Counted from the stretch's first letter, positions 6,905 to 16,918 are shown. The stretch is DNA of 54,457 bases from Paracoccaceae bacterium (GCA_019634215.1 JAHQVS010000031.1:1-54457); one strand, 5' to 3'. The notes: generated by a model from the letters alone, not told the origin. Numbers and translations: made by a program.

Positions 6905-9652
6905 TCAGTCCGCCTGACCAATCAACACTTCACGCTTGCCGACATGATTGGCGGGGCTGACGACGCCCTGTTCCTCCATCATCTCGATGATGCGCGCGGC
7001 GCGGTTATAGCCGATTTGCAGCCGGCGCTGAACAAAACTGGTGGAAGCTTTGCGCTCGCTGGCGACAATCGCCACCGCGCGGTCATACAGCGCGTCGTCC
7101 CCGCCGCCGCCAAGGCCTGCGATCTCTTCGACGCCCGCTTCATTCTCCACCTGCTCGAAGTCGACCGTGTAGTTGGGACCACCCAGTTTGCGCAAGTGCT
7201 GAACGACGTCTGACACTTCTTCGTCTGAGACGAAAGCGCCGTGAATCCGGGTCAACCGTGCTCCGCCAGAGCGATAAAGCATGTCGCCGCGCCCCAAAAG
7301 CTGCTCTGCGCCCTGTTCTCCGAGAATGGTGCGGCTGTCGACTTTCGAGGTAACTTGAAAGCTGATTCGAATCGGGAAGTTGGCCTTGATAGTGCCCGTA
7401 ATGACGTCGACCGAAGGGCGTTGGGTCGCCATAATCAGGTGGATGCCGGAAGCGCGGGCCATTTGCGCCAAGCGTTGGATGCAATGTTCGATCTCTTTGC
7501 CTGCGACCATCATTAAGTCCGCCAGCTCATCAACTACGATGACGATTCGCGGCATCGGCTCAGGATCAAAATATTGAGTTTCGTAAACTGGCTCGCCGGT
7601 GGCTTCGTCGAATCCAACGGTGACCACTCGCTCGAAGCTCTCGCCTGAGGTTTTGGCCTCCCGGACCTTTTCATTATAGGCGTCCAAACCGCGCACGTTC
7701 AGCCGCGCCATTTTCTGATAACGCGCCTCCATCTCCCGTACGGCCCATTTCAGGGCGAGCACGGCTTTTTTCGGGTCAGTGACGACGGGAGCGATCAGAT
7801 GCGGAATCTGGTTGTAGACACTCAACTCTAGCATTTTGGGGTCGATCAGAATCAACCGGACCTCTTCAGGCGGGAGCCGGTAAAGCAGCGACATCAACAT
7901 GGTGTTGACGCCGACTGATTTGCCCGAGCCGGTGGTGCCCGCGATCAGCAGGTGCGGCATTCGGGCGAGGTTGGCGACCACGGGCGCGCCGGAGATGTCC
8001 TTGCCCAACGCCAGGGTGAGCGGGTGCTCGGAGCGGGCGAAGCTGGGGTGGTCGAGCAGCTCGCGCAGGCGGACGGTTTCCCGGCGCTGGTTTGGCAGCT
8101 CGATGCCGATAATGTTCCTGCCGGGTACGGTGGAGACGCGGGCGGAGACCGCGCTCATCGAGCGGGCGATGTCGTCTGCGAGGCCAACGACGCGTGAGGC
8201 TTTCAGGCCTGGCGCTGGTTCAAGCTCAAACAGTGTGATCACTGGGCCGGGGTGAACATCGATAATATCACCGCGCACGCCGTAATCCTGCAAAACCGCC
8301 TGTAGCCGATCCGCCTGGGTAGCGAGCGCATGCTCTGTGAGCTGAAGGCGATCTTCCTCGCGTGGGGTTGAGAGGAGATCAAGAGAAGGTAACTCGGCCG
8401 GATCTTCTAGGGGCTTAGGTGTGAGATCTTTGGCGTTCGGGCGTCGATTGCGAAGAGGTGCTTTTGGCGTGGGTGGGGAATCTTCTTTCTGTGGCGCCAG
8501 TGGAAGGCTTGGCTCTGGATCACTGTGAACAGAGCTAGCTGGTGCGTTTTCCTCAGGAGTGGCCGAAGGGCCCTCAAACTCTTTCAGAATATCCATCAAC
8601 ATATCTGTCGGCGCCTTGGGAGCGTCTTCATTCACCTTCGGCTCGGCACTTGCGGGCGCTGTCGGGGCGTGAGGCGGCGCTTCAATGGGCGAGTCCGAGC
8701 GTGGCGCTGCCGGTGGCGCGGCCAAGGGGGGCTCAGCCCGTCTTTTGACGCGTGCGACGGTTGCAATTGGTTGCGACAGCTCACCCAGCAGCGTCCGCCA
8801 GTTAAACATGCCTGAGGTGGGCTTGCGGGGCGCCGCGTTACGGGCGTTTGATTGTGATGGAGACGCAGGCGTTTTCGTGTCGCCGACATAGGTGCGCTCC
8901 ACGGCGGGGCCGCCAGCGATCGCGGGCTCAAGACGTGATCCGCCCCCTAACCCGGTTGCGGCCATCGCAAAATCCTGCAGTGGTTCGGCGAGGCGGCGTA
9001 GTTTGTCACCGGCGGCCAAATGGGTTGTGGCGTCACCGATGTCGAAGAAGGCGTTAAAGATCTGCGCGCGGGTATATCGAAAGAAGCGGGTCAAGCCGGC
9101 TACAGTCGCGCCAATAGCGATCAGGCTTAAGCCGAGGGCGGCGCCGGCGCAGATCAGCGTGGTTAGGAGCACGCGCAATTTTTCCCCATAAACCGGCAGG
9201 CCGACGGCCAGGGCGCCGAATAGGAAATCACCGATCAAGCCGCCCAGCCCGCCGCCAGTTGACGTGCTTAACGGATGCGCTGAGGCGAATGCGGCGAGTG
9301 CGATGACAGCCAGCGGCGCCGCCAATAAGCGAACTCCGGAAATCGGGCGGGTGGAGCCTACAACCCAGCGGGCGCCCCACATCGCGCCGTAGAGCGCCGC
9401 TGCATATGAGGCGTATCCAAGGGTGCGGATCATCAGATCGGCGATCATACTACCGGGCCAACCCAACCAGTTGGTGGGCAAACGACCGGTGGCGCTGTAC
9501 ACGCCGGGGTCGTGTGGGGAGTAACTCAGGAGCGCGATCAGCATCGAGAGCGACGCCGCCAAGGCGGCCACTCCAGCGGCTTTCTCTACAAAACGCGCGA
9601 CAGCACGGCGTTCTGAGCGGTTGAAAAACGGGCGCGACGCTGGTCCTGACAT
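6905..9652 (-). CDS. ftsK: DNA translocase FtsK
   Basis: A 915-residue septal DNA pump coordinating chromosome dimer resolution and terminus segregation with division. The order is: an N-terminal membrane domain (residues ~20-190) with four or more hydrophobic helices; a Pro/Ala/Ser/Glu-rich linker (~230-430); the RecA-like motor with Walker A GTTGSGKS, Walker B IVVVDELADLM and MATQRPSVDVITG; and the C-terminal winged-helix gamma domain (RRLQIGYNRAARIIEMMEE) that reads KOPS. ATG 9652 is preferred with GAGGAG upstream; an in-frame GTG at 9706 would add 18 residues. The linker is shorter than in E. coli FtsK and comparable with other alphaproteobacteria. Confidence 0.93.
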   Translation of the reverse strand: MSGPASRPFFNRSERRAVARFVEKAAGVAALAASLSMLIALLSYSPHDPGVYSATGRLPTNWLGWPGSMIADLMIRTLGYASYAAALYGAMWGARWVVGSTRPISGVRLLAAPLAVIALAAFASAHPLSTSTGGGLGGLIGDFLFGALAVGLPVYGEKLRVLLTTLICAGAALGLSLIAIGATVAGLTRFFRYTRAQIFNAFFDIGDATTHLAAGDKLRRLAEPLQDFAMAATGLGGGSRLEPAIAGGPAVERTYVGDTKTPASPSQSNARNAAPRKPTSGMFNWRTLLGELSQPIATVARVKRRAEPPLAAPPAAPRSDSPIEAPPHAPTAPASAEPKVNEDAPKAPTDMLMDILKEFEGPSATPEENAPASSVHSDPEPSLPLAPQKEDSPPTPKAPLRNRRPNAKDLTPKPLEDPAELPSLDLLSTPREEDRLQLTEHALATQADRLQAVLQDYGVRGDIIDVHPGPVITLFELEPAPGLKASRVVGLADDIARSMSAVSARVSTVPGRNIIGIELPNQRRETVRLRELLDHPSFARSEHPLTLALGKDISGAPVVANLARMPHLLIAGTTGSGKSVGVNTMLMSLLYRLPPEEVRLILIDPKMLELSVYNQIPHLIAPVVTDPKKAVLALKWAVREMEARYQKMARLNVRGLDAYNEKVREAKTSGESFERVVTVGFDEATGEPVYETQYFDPEPMPRIVIVVDELADLMMVAGKEIEHCIQRLAQMARASGIHLIMATQRPSVDVITGTIKANFPIRISFQVTSKVDSRTILGEQGAEQLLGRGDMLYRSGGARLTRIHGAFVSDEEVSDVVQHLRKLGGPNYTVDFEQVENEAGVEEIAGLGGGGDDALYDRAVAIVASERKASTSFVQRRLQIGYNRAARIIEMMEEQGVVSPANHVGKREVLIGQAD

Positions 9653-9754
9653 CCGGCTCGATCTCCTCTGGTTGCCGATGGAGGAGGTCGCGCCGGGTGA
9701 TGTCACCCGACGATCAGCCTAATCCGCCGCCAGAGGATCGGTCGCCGTATCGGC

Positions 9755-10960
9755 TCACCTCAGAGCGCTGATATGCGCGGCAACGCGCGTCAACGCCTCC
9801 TCCACTCGCTCCGGCGTGTCGACGAGGGCGATCCGGAGAAATTCTTTCCCCGGATCTACTCCGTCAGCATCGACGCGGGCGAAATAAGCGCCGGGAAGCG
9901 CTTTCACCCCTTCGTCCCGCCAGAGCGAGGCGGCGACAGCTTCTCCATCGCCGACCGGGAGCCATAGAAAGAACCCGGCCTCTGGAGACGTGTATGGAGT
10001 ATCAGAGGTAAAAATTTCTCTTAACAGGCGATCAGAGATGTCGAACTTTTGTTTATAGAGTTTGCGGTTCTCTTCCACATGATCTTCATCGCCCCAAGCG
10101 GCCTCAGCGGCATAGAGGCTGGGTGTGGGGACTGGCGCGCCGCCATAGGATTTGAGCCGCTTCAAGGCTGCGACCGGTTTTGGGCCGCCCGCGACGAAGC
10201 CGACACGTAAACCGGCGAGGTTCGACCGTTTGGACAGAGAGTGAAACGCCATCACTCTATTTAGGTTTGTTGAGGTTGCCGAGGCCGCATGCAGCACTCC
10301 CGCCGGTGGCTGGTGGCGGTAGATCTCTGAATAGCACTCATCGGCGAATACCATGAAATCATAGCGCTCCGCTAATTCCAGCAGCTGGCGCCAATAAGCT
10401 TCGGAGGCCACCGCGCCTTGCGGGTTGCTTGGCGAGCAAAGGAAGAAGGTCGCAGTGCGCCTAAGCAGCTCTTCAGGCTGATCCAAAGAGGGGAGAAAAC
10501 CGGTATCCTGGGTGGCGGAGAGATAAACGGGCTCTGCGCCTGCCGCTAATGCGGCGGCGGCGTAGCATTGATAGAATGGGTTTGGCATCAGAATGACGGG
10601 CTGCTCCCCGTTCTTCTGTTCGGGCGTGGTCGCCATGATAGACATAAACATGCCTTCCCGGGTGCCGTTCAGTGGCAGGACCGCCCCTTCCCGTTCCAAC
10701 CAATGTTCCGGCAGTTGATACCGCCATGTCGCCCAGTTCCGCGCGGCGGTCCGGAAGCTCTCGGTGCCGTCATTGGGCGGGTATTCTCGATATCCGTCGG
10801 CGTGATGCGCCAGTGTTTCAGCGATGAAGCTGGGCGGTTTGTGTTTGGGAGACCCGATCGAAAGGTCGATCACCGGTTTGCCTGGCGGAATCTCCGACAG
10901 CAGGGCGTGCAAGCGGGGAAAGGCGTATTCGGGCAGCGCCGTCAGGCGGGCAGGCAGCAT
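9755..10960 (-). CDS. dapC: class I/II aminotransferase, probable succinyldiaminopimelate aminotransferase
   Basis: A 401-residue fold-type I PLP aminotransferase. The PLP lysine lies in SLSKRSNLAGLRVGF, which closely matches the DapC signature, and N-terminal LSIGSPKHKPP, the CSPSNPQG cofactor loop, FADECYSEIY and the C-terminal LRIALV Arg are in place. DapC would transaminate N-succinyl-L-2-amino-6-oxopimelate in lysine/meso-DAP synthesis. It is placed between ftsK and an amidase in the same orientation, with a 102-bp gap to ftsK and 36 bp to the amidase. The class is certain; the exact substrate is by family resemblance, and other aspartate-aminotransferase relatives cannot be excluded. 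Confidence 0.8.
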   Translation of the reverse strand: MLPARLTALPEYAFPRLHALLSEIPPGKPVIDLSIGSPKHKPPSFIAETLAHHADGYREYPPNDGTESFRTAARNWATWRYQLPEHWLEREGAVLPLNGTREGMFMSIMATTPEQKNGEQPVILMPNPFYQCYAAAALAAGAEPVYLSATQDTGFLPSLDQPEELLRRTATFFLCSPSNPQGAVASEAYWRQLLELAERYDFMVFADECYSEIYRHQPPAGVLHAASATSTNLNRVMAFHSLSKRSNLAGLRVGFVAGGPKPVAALKRLKSYGGAPVPTPSLYAAEAAWGDEDHVEENRKLYKQKFDISDRLLREIFTSDTPYTSPEAGFFLWLPVGDGEAVAASLWRDEGVKALPGAYFARVDADGVDPGKEFLRIALVDTPERVEEALTRVAAHISALR

Positions 10961-10996
10961 AATCCAATGTCTCCAGCATCGCGCTATGGTGAAAGT

Positions 10997-12358
10997 TCAG
11001 GACGCCAGCGCATATTCCGCCGCCGCGCCGAGGCGCAGTAAAGCTGGTTCGGCGAAGGGAGCGGCGGTGAGCATTAAGGATGCCGGCAATCCGCTCGGAG
11101 TCGCTGCCGTCGGAAGCGCCAAGCTACAAAGGCCCAGCAGATTGCCCAGGCGGGTGTTTCGCAGCGCGGCGAGGTTTTCACGGACATAGACCGCCTCATC
11201 ATCGGCAATATCCGTAATACGGGGCGCGTGATTCGGTGTGGTTGGCGAGAGTATGGCGTCGAAGCCAGCGGTGCGGGCAAGGTAGGCGCGTTGCAGTCTC
11301 TGGATCTCCAGCCGGGTGAAATCGATCTGATCCGCCCTGTAACCAGCGCCGCTCCGGAATCGCTCCCGGATCATTGGATAGATGTCGTTTGGTCGCGCTT
11401 CGATCGCCTCGCGCCAAACCGCATACCCTTCGGTATTCACAATCGCGCCATGGCTGGCGGCGATTGAGAGGACCTCGCTGAATTCTGGTGCGGGCCCGCG
11501 CGTGATCCGAGCGCCAGCTTGCGCCAACCGCTCCACGCTGGTTTCGAAAGCCTCGAGCAGTTCGGGAGCGACATCATCCAGCATCACGGTCTCAGCGATG
11601 TAGAACGCCGCACCGTTAAGGTTTGTGCTCGTGAGATCCGGCGCGGGTCGCTTCGCGAGTACGGCATAAAGCAAGGCCGCGTCTTCAACCGTGCGTGTAA
11701 GGGGGCCAACCGTATCAAGTGAGGGGCTGAGCGGGGTGACGCCCTCCAGTGGAATCAGGCCGTGAGTGGTTTTCAAACCGACGAGCCCATTCCAGGCGGA
11801 GGGAATCCGCACCGATCCACCCGTATCAGAACCAATCGCGGCTGGCGCGGCGTCGTGGGTAACCGAAGCCGCAGCGCCTGAGGAGGAGCCGCCGGGAACA
11901 CGAGACGCATCAAAGATGTTAGGCGCTGTCGCGGTCATCGGATTGTAGCCGAGGCCGGAAAAAGCCAGCTCGGAGAGGTGGGTTTTGCCGAGACAGGGTA
12001 AACCGGCCCGGGCGGCGCGGGCGACCACAGGGGCATCATCGGCCGGAGTCGTCCCGGCGCAGAGTTTTGAGCCGGCTTCATTCGGGACGCCTGCTACCGC
12101 GAACAGATCCTTCCAGGAGATCGGCGCGCCATCCAAGAGCCCGCGCCTTAACCCGCGCTTGGCCCTGTCAGCGGCGGCTGCAGCCTCGCGCTTGGCCCGC
12201 TCAGCCGTCACCCGAACGTAGACATCCTTGGTTTTGCTCGCCCGATCTAGATACCCCTCCACGATGTCGCGCGGATCAAGACGACGAGCCTCAATGTCTC
12301 GGCCAAGTGACGCCAGACTAGGCCTCTCCGGGGGGGGCGGTTGATTTTCGCTCGACAT
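10997..12358 (-). CDS. amidase signature family hydrolase
   Basis: A 453-residue amidase with the Ser-cisSer-Lys triad: the Lys in SWKDLFAVAG (about residue 82), the cis-Ser in GGSSSGAAASV and the nucleophile Ser in GSDTGGSVRIPS (about 150-185). It is GatA-like in fold, but no gatB or gatC is adjacent, so a stand-alone amide hydrolase is more likely than the aminoacyl-tRNA amidotransferase. The start has GGAG nine bases upstream. Downstream, 36 bp away, is the DapC-type gene; upstream it diverges from the ubiquinone hydroxylase across 92 bp. Substrate is unknown. Confidence 0.85.
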   Translation of the reverse strand: MSSENQPPPPERPSLASLGRDIEARRLDPRDIVEGYLDRASKTKDVYVRVTAERAKREAAAAADRAKRGLRRGLLDGAPISWKDLFAVAGVPNEAGSKLCAGTTPADDAPVVARAARAGLPCLGKTHLSELAFSGLGYNPMTATAPNIFDASRVPGGSSSGAAASVTHDAAPAAIGSDTGGSVRIPSAWNGLVGLKTTHGLIPLEGVTPLSPSLDTVGPLTRTVEDAALLYAVLAKRPAPDLTSTNLNGAAFYIAETVMLDDVAPELLEAFETSVERLAQAGARITRGPAPEFSEVLSIAASHGAIVNTEGYAVWREAIEARPNDIYPMIRERFRSGAGYRADQIDFTRLEIQRLQRAYLARTAGFDAILSPTTPNHAPRITDIADDEAVYVRENLAALRNTRLGNLLGLCSLALPTAATPSGLPASLMLTAAPFAEPALLRLGAAAEYALAS

Positions 12359-12450
12359 TGCGCGGTTCTCCTACAGTTTCTCGGAGCCTAAAGACAGCGT
12401 AACGGCCATACAATCCGGCTGGTTCGCGAGAAGCATTTCAGGTGAGTGCA

Positions 12451-13746
12451 ATGATGGATGGCGCATTGTCTTCCGCGCCCGGGGCGGGGCGGTTCGGTCA
12501 AGCCAAGAATTCTGAGCAACCCTCTCCCATCGCAGCGGAGGCGGATGTCGCAATTGTTGGTGGAGGTGCGGTAGGCGCCGCACTGGCGCTCTGCTTGGCG
12601 CGCCAAGGATTGACCTCGGTGATTTGCGACCCGGTTCCACTCGAAGCTTCAATGGCGATGGATTTCGATGGTCGCGCCTACGCCGTCGCACTGGCCACGA
12701 GGCGGATGCTGCGCAAGCTCGGGGTGTGGGAGGCGATCATTCCTAACGCACAGCCGATCGAGGATATTCTGGTTAGCGACGGCCGTGTGGGCGAACGCGC
12801 CGCACCGCTGTTCCTGCACTTCGATCGCCGTGAGCTTGGGCCTGACGGCTTTGGTCATATGGTTGAAGATCATATCATACGCGCTGCGTTGTTGAACAAA
12901 GTTGCTCATACGCCGGGCGTTATCCATCTGCATGGAAAAGCCGTTGTCGCTTCACGGCGCGATCCCTATTGCGCGACGGCGATCTTGGATAACGGCGCGT
13001 TGGTGAAGGCGCGGCTATTGGTTGGTTGCGATGGGCGTGGGTCGCGCATCGCTGTAGAGGCCGGGATCGACCGAGCGGGTTGGCGTTATGATCAAGTTGG
13101 GTTGGTGTGCGCCGTGCGGCACGAAAAGCCCCATCGCGGCGTCGCACATGAACTCTTTCTTCCTTCAGGCCCGTTCGCGATCCTACCTTTGACGGGGGAA
13201 CGCTGCTCTCTGGTTTGGACCGAGCGGGCTGAGATGGCCGAGAGTCTGCGTAACGCCTCTGATGAGGTTTACCTTGGTGAAATTCGCCGCCGATTTGGGG
13301 ACTTTCTTGGCCCTTTGACATTGGCCGGCAAACGTTGGGCCTATCCGTTGAATTTGACGGTCGCCCAGAGTTTTGTCGCATCGCGCCTAGCCTTAGCCGG
13401 TGATTCCGCGCGCGGTATTCATCCAATCGCCGGGCAGGGAATGAACTATGGCATGCGCGACGCTGCGGCCCTGGCCGAAGTGGTTGGCCGTGCTGCGCGC
13501 CTTGGCGAGGATATCGGCGCCCCGACCGTTCTTGAGCGATATGAGCAATGGCGCCGACCTGACAGTGTGATGATCGCAACCGCCACCGATGGACTCAATC
13601 GCTTGTTCTCGAATGATTTTGAGCCTTTGCGTTGGGCCCGCCGCATTGGTCTCGCTGCGTTCGGTAACATGGGCCCCTTGCGCCGCACGGCGATGCGCTT
13701 CGCCGCTGGCGACCGCTCAGACCTCCCAAGCTTGATGCGCGGTTGA
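12451..13746 (+). CDS. UbiH/UbiF/COQ6-family FAD-dependent hydroxylase
   Basis: An aromatic-ring hydroxylase of the ubiquinone pathway (UbiH, UbiF, UbiI, UbiM, UbiL group), about 431 residues, cytoplasmic and membrane-associated. Motifs: dinucleotide-binding VGGGAVGAALALCLARQG after a ~35-residue N-terminal extension, the DG-like GCDGRGS, and the FAD-ribityl GDSARGIHPIAGQGMNYG typical of Ubi hydroxylases. Which ring position it hydroxylates cannot be read from the sequence, so no symbol is assigned. The in-frame GTG at 12442 is possible; ATG 12451 has AGGTGA upstream. Downstream is a 136-bp gap to the metalloprotease, and co-transcription is uncertain. Confidence 0.87.
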   Translation: MMDGALSSAPGAGRFGQAKNSEQPSPIAAEADVAIVGGGAVGAALALCLARQGLTSVICDPVPLEASMAMDFDGRAYAVALATRRMLRKLGVWEAIIPNAQPIEDILVSDGRVGERAAPLFLHFDRRELGPDGFGHMVEDHIIRAALLNKVAHTPGVIHLHGKAVVASRRDPYCATAILDNGALVKARLLVGCDGRGSRIAVEAGIDRAGWRYDQVGLVCAVRHEKPHRGVAHELFLPSGPFAILPLTGERCSLVWTERAEMAESLRNASDEVYLGEIRRRFGDFLGPLTLAGKRWAYPLNLTVAQSFVASRLALAGDSARGIHPIAGQGMNYGMRDAAALAEVVGRAARLGEDIGAPTVLERYEQWRRPDSVMIATATDGLNRLFSNDFEPLRWARRIGLAAFGNMGPLRRTAMRFAAGDRSDLPSLMRG

Positions 13747-13882
13747 GTGTCGCTGAGCCACGTTTGCGCCATAGAGAGTCTCCGGGGGCTTGCGCAATAT
13801 TTGTGCATGCTATTGTTCAAAATTCGACTCACCCTTCGCGCTGACGTGGGGATGTCGTAAATGAACGAGATGGGGACCGTGT

Positions 13883-16800
13883 ATGGAGACGTCTGCGTCT
13901 GAGGCGATCGTGCTTGAGAGCGGCGACGCTCCGCAATCAATTACAACCCCCTATACGGTTGTTGGCGATCAAACATTTCAGGGGCAGATCAATCCAGCCG
14001 GAGATCGGGATTGGGTGCGGGTCTCGTTGACAGCTGGGATGGAGACAAGCTTCGCCCTGACTGGCGATGATGTCGAAGGCGGCCTGTCGGACCCCACCTT
14101 GCGCCTTTACGATAGTTCCGGTGGATTTCTGGCTGAAAACGACGATGGTCCGGGTCTGAAATTGGGCGCCATGTTGCGCTTCATTCCTGATCATGACGGC
14201 GACTATTTTTTGGAGGTCGCTGGCTTCGCCGATCTCACCACCGGCGCCTACAACCTGCTCTTTGTCCCGACACTGAGTGGCACGCCAGCGGAGGCGGCGG
14301 ACGCTCGCGCTGATGGCGCCACCTCCTATCGCTTGGATCTAGAGGCCGGCTTCACTGGGACCATCGCCGATTCTGAGGATTCAGACTGGATCGCGGTCGA
14401 TCTGGTCGAAGGCCGCTCCTATGAGATTGCCTTAGACGCAGACTTCGGTGACGACGGGTTAACCAACGGCGTGGTCGCTTTGCATGAACCGTTTGGTTTG
14501 AAGGTCTTAGAAGCATCTGACCTCGGCGGGGGCAAGGCGGTCATCAGCGCCGAAGCCCGTGTGTCGGGAACCTACTTCATCGCTGTTTCAGGAGTTGAGG
14601 GCGAATATGAACTGTCCGTCCGGCGTCGCGGCGGGGTTGTTACGGAGCCAGAGGAGTTTAACGACGGCGCCTTGGATCTCGCCGTTGGCGGCGTTTTGCG
14701 GGGCGCGATCAGTTCGGTTGATGATCAGGATATTGTCACGGTGGCGTTGGACGCAGGCTCGCGGTATGCGGTTCAGCTTCGCTCCACCTCAGATAGTTCC
14801 ACAGATTTCTCGATCTCTTTGGCTGACCCGCTTGGCGTGCCGATGGTGTTTGAGGCCGACTCGGATGACGCCATAACTTTCGAAGCCCCGATTGATGGGG
14901 CTTATCAGCTAACCCTGATGTCGGGTGGCGTTTCGATGGGGCCTTATCGCCTCGATATCTCCGAGATATACGACACTCCGAACAATGGCCCGGAGTTAAC
15001 GGACGCTGTGGGCAATCGTTTTACAGCTTACTCCACTGAGCTGGGCGAGACATTTGTCGGAGCGATCTCCGCTCCGGAAGATGATGATTGGACGGCTGTG
15101 GAGCTGCAAGCCGGCCAACGCTATACCGCCACGCTCAACGGGGACCGGGTCGATGCGATCCGTGATCTGGCTCTAGGGCTGTATGATGAAGCAGGCGTAC
15201 TGGTTACGGATAATGTGGTGGGTTCGGTGCAGTTCTCAGGGCGCTCCGACCCTGAAATCACCTTCATTGCCGAAACGACGGGACGCCATTTCCTATCGGT
15301 TTCCGGCCGGAATGGCGAAGAATTTGCCGACTACCAGCTCAGCATCCAGGCCGATGAGTTGCGGGTCTTTTCTCGCGAGGAAGTCGCGGTACAACTTACC
15401 GATGGTTTTTGGAACAATTTTGGCCGCCCAGAGACACGTCGAGCTTTAGAGGTTGGTGAGGATGGCGTTTTTCACGTCGATCTGAGCAGGTTAAACAGTC
15501 TTGGCGCCGCCAGTGCGACTGCCGCGCTAGAGGCTTGGTCAGATGTGTTGGGCGTTCCGTTCATACCAGTCACGAGCGGTGTCGACGTTATTCCCGACAT
15601 TACATTTTATGATGAATTCGACAGCGCCACTGCCGGTCCTGTTGGGTTGGATGGCGAGCGAGTCATCTCCAGCTTTGTGAATATTCCACGCGAATTACTG
15701 TCCGGGCCTAGCGTCGATTTTGGTGGGTATACCTTTGACATCTATGTGCACGAGATTGGCCACGCCCTGGGCTTGGGGCATAGTGGTAATTACAATGAGG
15801 TCGCAACCTTTGGGATCTCAAACCATTACTTGAATGACTCAACCCAAATCTCAGCGATGTCTTACTTTCGTCCATCGGACAATCCATTGATTGACGCTGA
15901 TTATATTTATGTGGCGACGCCAATGTCGGCTGATATTGCCGCTTTGCAGGAATTGTACGGCGTTGAGACCGACACCCGGTTGGGCGACACGGTCTATGGT
16001 TATGGGTCGAATACCGGTGGTTTTCTAGATGATGTTTTCTCCGCAGTTACCTCAGGCGGGCGCTCGGCCGGGCTCACTTTGTATGATGATGGCGGTGATG
16101 ACTGGTTGAATGTGGCGGGCGATCTCGGCGCCGCGCGAATTGACTTGCGCCCTGGGGCCATCTCCGACGCCTTCGGCTTGCGTGGCAATCTTGTCATCGC
16201 CCCCGGCACTTTCATTGAAAACGCTATAGGCGGGTCTGCGGGTGATCTGATCGAAGGGGCAGCGATTTCAAATCGATTGGAGGGCCGGCTGGGCGATGAC
16301 CGCCTCTTTGGCCTCCAAGGTGAGGATGTGCTGATCGGTGGCGGCAATAATGATCGCTTGTTCGGAGGGCCAGATAATGACTGGCTTCAGGGTGACGCTG
16401 GGATTGATGTCCTGATCGGTGGCATGGGGGCCGACACGCTGTATGGCGGCGAGGGCGCCGATGTGCTCCGAGGCGGCGCCGATAATGATGACCTTCGTGG
16501 GGGAAACGGCGTTGACCGCCTGTTTGGTGGCGGTGGCGCCGATCGCCACATTGGCGGTGATGGCGACGACTTCTTGCGCGGAGGCGCGGGTGACGACCTG
16601 CTCAAGGGCGATGCGGGCCAGGATCGATTGATTGGCGATCAAGGCGCCGACCGTTTGTTTGGCGGCGAGGGGGCGGACGTGTTCATCTTCGCCAGCGGCG
16701 ACGGTGTCGATCGTATCGACGATTTTGAGATGGGTCTGGACCGTATTCGGCTGTCGAGCACTCTATGGGATGGTGATTTAACTGGAGAGCAAGTGTTCGC

Positions 16801-16918
16801 CAATTTTGCGAGGGCTGATGGAGGCGCCGTTGTGTTCGAATTTGACGGCGGCGAACGCGTCACCCTCGCAAATACCCAATATAATGACGCTTTGGCGGAT
16901 ACATTGGTGATTGTGTGA
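13883..16918 (+). CDS. RTX serralysin-like metalloprotease with four N-terminal PPC-like domains
   Basis: A 1011-residue predicted secreted zinc protease. Residues ~22-490 hold four beta-sandwich repeats resembling bacterial pre-peptidase C-terminal (PPC) domains, each with a D-x-DW or DQDIV motif and a closing G-x-Y element. The metzincin catalytic domain (~500-720) has HEIGHALGLGH (His623, Glu624, His627, His633) and a Met-turn AMSYF (Met659, Tyr661). Residues ~780-935 are about 17 RTX nonapeptides binding calcium, followed by a C-terminal region ending DTLVIV, like serralysin type I secretion signals. No N-terminal signal peptide. No type I exporter genes (HlyB/HlyD/TolC type) occur in the window. 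Having the PPC repeats before the protease domain is unusual. Confidence 0.88.
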   Translation: METSASEAIVLESGDAPQSITTPYTVVGDQTFQGQINPAGDRDWVRVSLTAGMETSFALTGDDVEGGLSDPTLRLYDSSGGFLAENDDGPGLKLGAMLRFIPDHDGDYFLEVAGFADLTTGAYNLLFVPTLSGTPAEAADARADGATSYRLDLEAGFTGTIADSEDSDWIAVDLVEGRSYEIALDADFGDDGLTNGVVALHEPFGLKVLEASDLGGGKAVISAEARVSGTYFIAVSGVEGEYELSVRRRGGVVTEPEEFNDGALDLAVGGVLRGAISSVDDQDIVTVALDAGSRYAVQLRSTSDSSTDFSISLADPLGVPMVFEADSDDAITFEAPIDGAYQLTLMSGGVSMGPYRLDISEIYDTPNNGPELTDAVGNRFTAYSTELGETFVGAISAPEDDDWTAVELQAGQRYTATLNGDRVDAIRDLALGLYDEAGVLVTDNVVGSVQFSGRSDPEITFIAETTGRHFLSVSGRNGEEFADYQLSIQADELRVFSREEVAVQLTDGFWNNFGRPETRRALEVGEDGVFHVDLSRLNSLGAASATAALEAWSDVLGVPFIPVTSGVDVIPDITFYDEFDSATAGPVGLDGERVISSFVNIPRELLSGPSVDFGGYTFDIYVHEIGHALGLGHSGNYNEVATFGISNHYLNDSTQISAMSYFRPSDNPLIDADYIYVATPMSADIAALQELYGVETDTRLGDTVYGYGSNTGGFLDDVFSAVTSGGRSAGLTLYDDGGDDWLNVAGDLGAARIDLRPGAISDAFGLRGNLVIAPGTFIENAIGGSAGDLIEGAAISNRLEGRLGDDRLFGLQGEDVLIGGGNNDRLFGGPDNDWLQGDAGIDVLIGGMGADTLYGGEGADVLRGGADNDDLRGGNGVDRLFGGGGADRHIGGDGDDFLRGGAGDDLLKGDAGQDRLIGDQGADRLFGGEGADVFIFASGDGVDRIDDFEMGLDRIRLSSTLWDGDLTGEQVFANFARADGGAVVFEFDGGERVTLANTQYNDALADTLVIV
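16222..16702 (+). repeat. RTX calcium-binding nonapeptide repeats (coding)
   Basis: Within the metalloprotease gene, about 17 tandem 27-bp units encode GGxGxDxLx nonapeptides (for example GGEGADVLR and GGAGDDLLK). They would fold as parallel beta-rolls on calcium outside the cell. DNA-level identity between units is only partial, so they are old repeats rather than a recent expansion. Confidence 0.85.

Noticed and set aside
5992-6960. 322-codon open frame on the plus strand opposite the GS-like and lolA genes
   Set aside because: Antisense to well-supported genes, Arg/Gly/Val-rich shadow composition, no ribosome site and no recognisable domain.
12920-13579. 219-codon open frame antisense to the ubiquinone hydroxylase
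   Set aside because: Composition (Arg, Pro, His, Ser) is that of a shadow frame; the hydroxylase on the other strand is complete.
13861-13902. 14-codon ATG frame overlapping the metalloprotease start
   Set aside because: Too short, weak ribosome site; a leader-peptide role cannot be supported from sequence.
16222-16702. Regularly spaced repeats suggesting a CRISPR-like array
   Set aside because: Units are 27-bp coding repeats for RTX nonapeptides, without spacers and in frame with the protease.
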